Of a DNA stretch of 64,000 bases, positions 61,640 to 64,000 are shown one piece after another. Location of the stretch: contig JBBIKG010000003.1 in NCBI GenBank assembly GCA_037445555.1, positions 1 to 64,000 of the forward strand, in the 5' to 3' direction. Under the pieces are notes generated by a model, which saw nothing but the letters and a program-made list of their open reading frames with translations, was not told the origin of the DNA and did no database searches. The stretch is from JAAYJT01 sp037445555. Lineage in GTDB: Bacteria; Bacteroidota; Bacteroidia; Bacteroidales; JAAYJT01. Each line of letters opens with the position of its first letter. Position 1 is the first letter of the stretch. Made by a program: the position numbers and the translations under genes.

Positions 61640-62030
61640 TTGATCAGGTTTTATTTTCATTTTAATAGCAAATTCATTGTCAATCTTTATGCCATAGTCG
61701 GGGCTTAAAACCCGGGGGATAGGTTTTTTCGCACAGTACGGGACTTTAGGTCACACCGGCTGTGCTAATATTCTGTTATACAGTGTATTATGCATTCATT
61801 CATTTGCAGGGTCTCTGGTTGCATTTTTGCTGAACCAATTAGCGACGGGTGACAAAAAGGCAGATAAAGCAATCACGTCGCACTTAATGTTCATCCTGAC
61901 ATCCCTAGGGATACCCCCCGATGAGCATATCGCTTACCGAGATGGTGTTGCTGCTATGAGAGAGAATGGCCGGTAAATAACATTCCATCGTATATTTGCA
62001 TCTGAAAGAGATAACCCTAACACATTTTTT
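61640..62030. other. Intergenic stretch between dnaK and panB
   Basis: This 391-bp divergent gap has no gene I can support. It must contain the dnaK promoter; on the minus strand TGAATTTG and AAAATTTG near 61635-61655 are only near matches. The panB -7 element is at 61991-61998. No CIRCE-type inverted repeat was seen. Confidence 0.6.
61991..61998 (+). promoter_or_regulatory. -7 element of panB
   Basis: TATATTTG fits TAnnTTTG, 32 nt before the ATG at 62031. Confidence 0.5.
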
Positions 62031-62843
62031 ATGACAAAAGTTATTGCCCGCAAAGTCACCACCCATGTTTTGCAGGAAATGAAGCTAAAAGGTGAAAAGA
62101 TTGCCATGCTCACCGGATATGATTATTCATTTGGCCGGTTGCTCGAGGCCGCGGGCATAGATATCATTCTGGTGGGCGACTCGGCGTCAAATGTCATGGC
62201 CGGACATGCCAGCACCCTGCCTATAACCCTCGACCAGATGATTTATCACGGATCATCCGTTGTTCGTGCTGTTTCCAGAGCATTAGTGGTGGTGGATATG
62301 CCTTTCGGAACCTACCAGGGTAACTCATTAGAAGCTTTGCATTCGGCCATTCGTATCATGAAAGAGACGGGGGCTGATGCGGTAAAGCTGGAAGGGGGAC
62401 GGGAAATTCTTGAATCTATAGAGCGCATACTCTCCGCCGGGATCCCTGTGATGGGCCACCTTGGGCTAACCCCTCAGAGCATCCATAAGTTTGGTACCTA
62501 TGTGGTGAGGGCAACGGATGAAAACGAGGCCCGAAAACTTGTTGAAGACGCGCATTTACTTGAGAAAGCAGGATGCTTCTCCATTGTTCTGGAAAAAATC
62601 CCGGCCAGGCTGGGTGGCCAGGTAGCTAAGGAACTCAAGATCCCTGTCATTGGCATCGGCGCAGGCCGCGACGTTGACGGACAAGTGCTTGTACTCCATG
62701 ATATGCTGGGAATCACCCAGGAATTCTCGCCTCGATTCCTCAGGCGCTATCATAACCTGAGCGAAGAAATACAGGGATCGGTAAAGGCATACATCCGTGA
62801 TGTAAAGGCCATCGATTTTCCGAACGAGCGTGAGCAGTACTGA
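62031..62843 (+). CDS. panB: 3-methyl-2-oxobutanoate hydroxymethyltransferase
   Basis: PanB adds a hydroxymethyl group from methylenetetrahydrofolate to ketoisovalerate in pantothenate synthesis. The 270-aa TIM barrel shows MLTGYDYSFGRLLEAAGIDIILVGDSASNVMAGH in outline, VVVDMPFGTYQ, AVKLEGG, PVMGHLGLTPQS and IGIGAGRDVDGQVLV. The length is standard. It is followed after 35 nt by the pseudouridine synthase gene. Confidence 0.97.
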   Translation: MTKVIARKVTTHVLQEMKLKGEKIAMLTGYDYSFGRLLEAAGIDIILVGDSASNVMAGHASTLPITLDQMIYHGSSVVRAVSRALVVVDMPFGTYQGNSLEALHSAIRIMKETGADAVKLEGGREILESIERILSAGIPVMGHLGLTPQSIHKFGTYVVRATDENEARKLVEDAHLLEKAGCFSIVLEKIPARLGGQVAKELKIPVIGIGAGRDVDGQVLVLHDMLGITQEFSPRFLRRYHNLSEEIQGSVKAYIRDVKAIDFPNEREQY

Positions 62844-62878
62844 CCACGCATCACACACACTTATCTGCCTTGCTCGAC

Positions 62879-63598
62879 ATGCTGCTGCTGAACCAACGTA
62901 TTCTTTATGAGGATAATCATATACTGGCTGTTAATAAATTAGCCGGCGAAATCGTGCAGGGGGATGATAGCGGCACCGAACCGCTTTTAGAAAAATTAAA
63001 GCAATATATTAAGGAAAAGTTCAACAAGCCCGGAAACGTATTTCTCGGACTTCCACACCGTCTGGATCAGCCAGTCAGCGGGGCAGTGCTGTTTGCCCGC
63101 ACTTCAAAAGCTCTTGCTCGACTAAACAAAATGATTCACGATAGGCAGGTTCGAAAGATATACTGGGCTGTGGTTCGTAACAAACCGCCCGCCGACAATG
63201 GCACCCTGGTTCATTACCTCTCCCGCGACCGACAAAAGAACAAGACCTATGCCTATGATGCTCCCCGAAAAGGAAGCCTTAGAGCTGAACTTCACTATCG
63301 GATACTTGCCGAAAGCGACAATTACAATTTGCTCGAGATTAAGCTGGTTACAGGTCGTCATCATCAGATCCGCACACAGTTGTCGATTATAGGCTGTCCG
63401 ATCAAAGGAGATCTGAAATACGGGTCACCCCGCCCCAACTCTGATGCCTCCATTCACCTACACGCCCGCCTTATCGAATTTGACCACCCGGTCAACGCAA
63501 GCAGGATCGTCATCGTTGCCCCGGTGCCCGATGAGCCACTTTGGAGATATTTTAAAAGCCTGTTACCAGACTCAACTGAACAATCCGGGAGAAACTGA
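62879..63598 (+). CDS. RluA-family pseudouridine synthase
   Basis: The 239-aa protein (ATG at 62879) has the RluA/RluD core: LYEDNHILAVNKLAGEIVQ, GLPHRLDQPVSGAVLFARTSKAL with the catalytic Asp in HRLD, KIYWAVV and LVTGRHHQIRTQLS. It lacks the S4 domain found in RluD, as in the TruC/RluA branch. The RNA target cannot be given. It is the second gene after the panB promoter. Confidence 0.92.
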   Translation: MLLLNQRILYEDNHILAVNKLAGEIVQGDDSGTEPLLEKLKQYIKEKFNKPGNVFLGLPHRLDQPVSGAVLFARTSKALARLNKMIHDRQVRKIYWAVVRNKPPADNGTLVHYLSRDRQKNKTYAYDAPRKGSLRAELHYRILAESDNYNLLEIKLVTGRHHQIRTQLSIIGCPIKGDLKYGSPRPNSDASIHLHARLIEFDHPVNASRIVIVAPVPDEPLWRYFKSLLPDSTEQSGRN

Positions 63599-63628
63599 TG
63601 CCTGATCAACAGAGTCGGTAACAATGTT

Positions 63629-63636
63629 TACATTTG
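63629..63636 (+). promoter_or_regulatory. -7 element of mutS
   Basis: TACATTTG fits TAnnTTTG, 19 nt before the GTG at 63656. Confidence 0.5.
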
Positions 63637-63655
63637 TGTTAAAATCGCTCAAGTC

Positions 63656-64000
63656 GTGAATGATCCCATAGGCAATGGTGTGATTGAAACACCCCTGATG
63701 AAGCAATATTACTCCATCAAGGCTAAATACCCTGATGCTTTGCTGCTCTTCAGGGTAGGCGACTTTTATGAGACCTTCGGCGAGGATGCCATTAAGACGA
63801 GCACCATTCTGGGCATCGTGCTCACCCGGCGGGCCAACGGAGCGGCCTCATATGTCGAATTGGCAGGTTTTCCTCATCATGCTCTTGACACCTACCTGCC
63901 TAAACTGGTTAGGGCAGGCAACAGAGTTGCCATCTGCGAACAGCTTGAAGATCCCAAACTGGCAAAGAAGCTGGTCAGGCGGGGAGTGTCAGAACTAGTG
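63656..64000 (+). CDS. mutS: DNA mismatch repair protein MutS (3' partial)
   Basis: MutS recognises mismatches. Only the N-terminal mismatch-binding domain is in the window: ETPLMKQYYSIKAKYPDALL, LFRVGDFYETFGEDA, the region that in E. coli contains the F-x-E mismatch-intercalating motif (here upstream YYSIKAKYP and FYETF), and AGFPHHALDTYLPKLV, VAICEQLEDP. The GTG at 63656 gives a start like the family's and fits a -7 element at 63629; an in-frame ATG at 63698 would remove ETPL. The gene runs off the right edge. Confidence 0.95.
   Translation, partial: MNDPIGNGVIETPLMKQYYSIKAKYPDALLLFRVGDFYETFGEDAIKTSTILGIVLTRRANGAASYVELAGFPHHALDTYLPKLVRAGNRVAICEQLEDPKLAKKLVRRGVSELV

Overview
The window reads as a chromosomal segment of an anaerobic or facultatively anaerobic Bacteroidota, most likely a Bacteroidales-type lineage; genus is not determinable from the sequence alone. 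Supporting signs are a type IX secretion (gliding-motility type) C-terminal domain, a FISUMP-domain protein, a DUF4296 lipoprotein, a KdsD/LptB pair, a membrane-anchored AraC regulator, and many promoters of the Bacteroidota form TAnnTTTG, with TTTG about 20 nt upstream in the best cases. No prophage, insertion sequence or CRISPR array was seen. Most of the window is ordinary housekeeping sequence interrupted by a few accessory islands.

Region 1-10 kb: the 3' end of a large T9SS-exported repeat protein is followed by a six-gene minus-strand operon (9019 to 3251). In transcription order it encodes an octaheme cytochrome c of the tetrathionate-reductase type, a cytochrome b, a rhodanese lipoprotein, a two-domain rhodanese lipoprotein, an outer-membrane porin and an exported two-domain rhodanese, and it ends in a clear terminator. 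Its divergent neighbour is an FNR-like regulator with an N-terminal Cys cluster. Between them lies a perfect FNR box (TTGAT-N4-ATCAA). Together these look like an oxygen-controlled extracytoplasmic sulfur-compound respiration or detoxification module, and this is the most interesting part of the window.

Region 10-25 kb: two uncharacterised genes, then queA, a THEP1-like NTPase and a membrane protein that looks like a fused ECF-transporter S and T component. These are followed by tatC, a PspC/LiaF-like envelope-stress pair, a serine hydrolase, an LPS-biogenesis operon (kdsD, AhpD-like protein, lptB), recQ with an OmpH-like protein and a DUF4296 lipoprotein, a frameshifted gene remnant, a DUF302 gene and an initiator tRNA.

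Region 25-46 kb: era, deoC, der, an S4 protein, an RlmI-like methyltransferase, a MORN-type lipoprotein, pyrC, a dolichol-phosphate-mannose-type glycosyltransferase, an EEP nuclease, oligopeptidase B, mfd, an M16 peptidase, class I fbp and an aspartate kinase. The aspartate kinase carries a suspicious 13-mer identical to the common Illumina adapter stem, exactly at a conserved catalytic motif. A FISUMP/dockerin surface protein closes this stretch.

Region 46-64 kb: a membrane AraC regulator sits upstream of an outer-membrane barrel, an MMPL/RND pump and a LolA-like protein, which form a probable lipid-export cluster. Then come a POT-type transporter, tilS, dsbD, an unknown exported protein, dnaK, panB, an RluA-family pseudouridine synthase and the 5' end of mutS.
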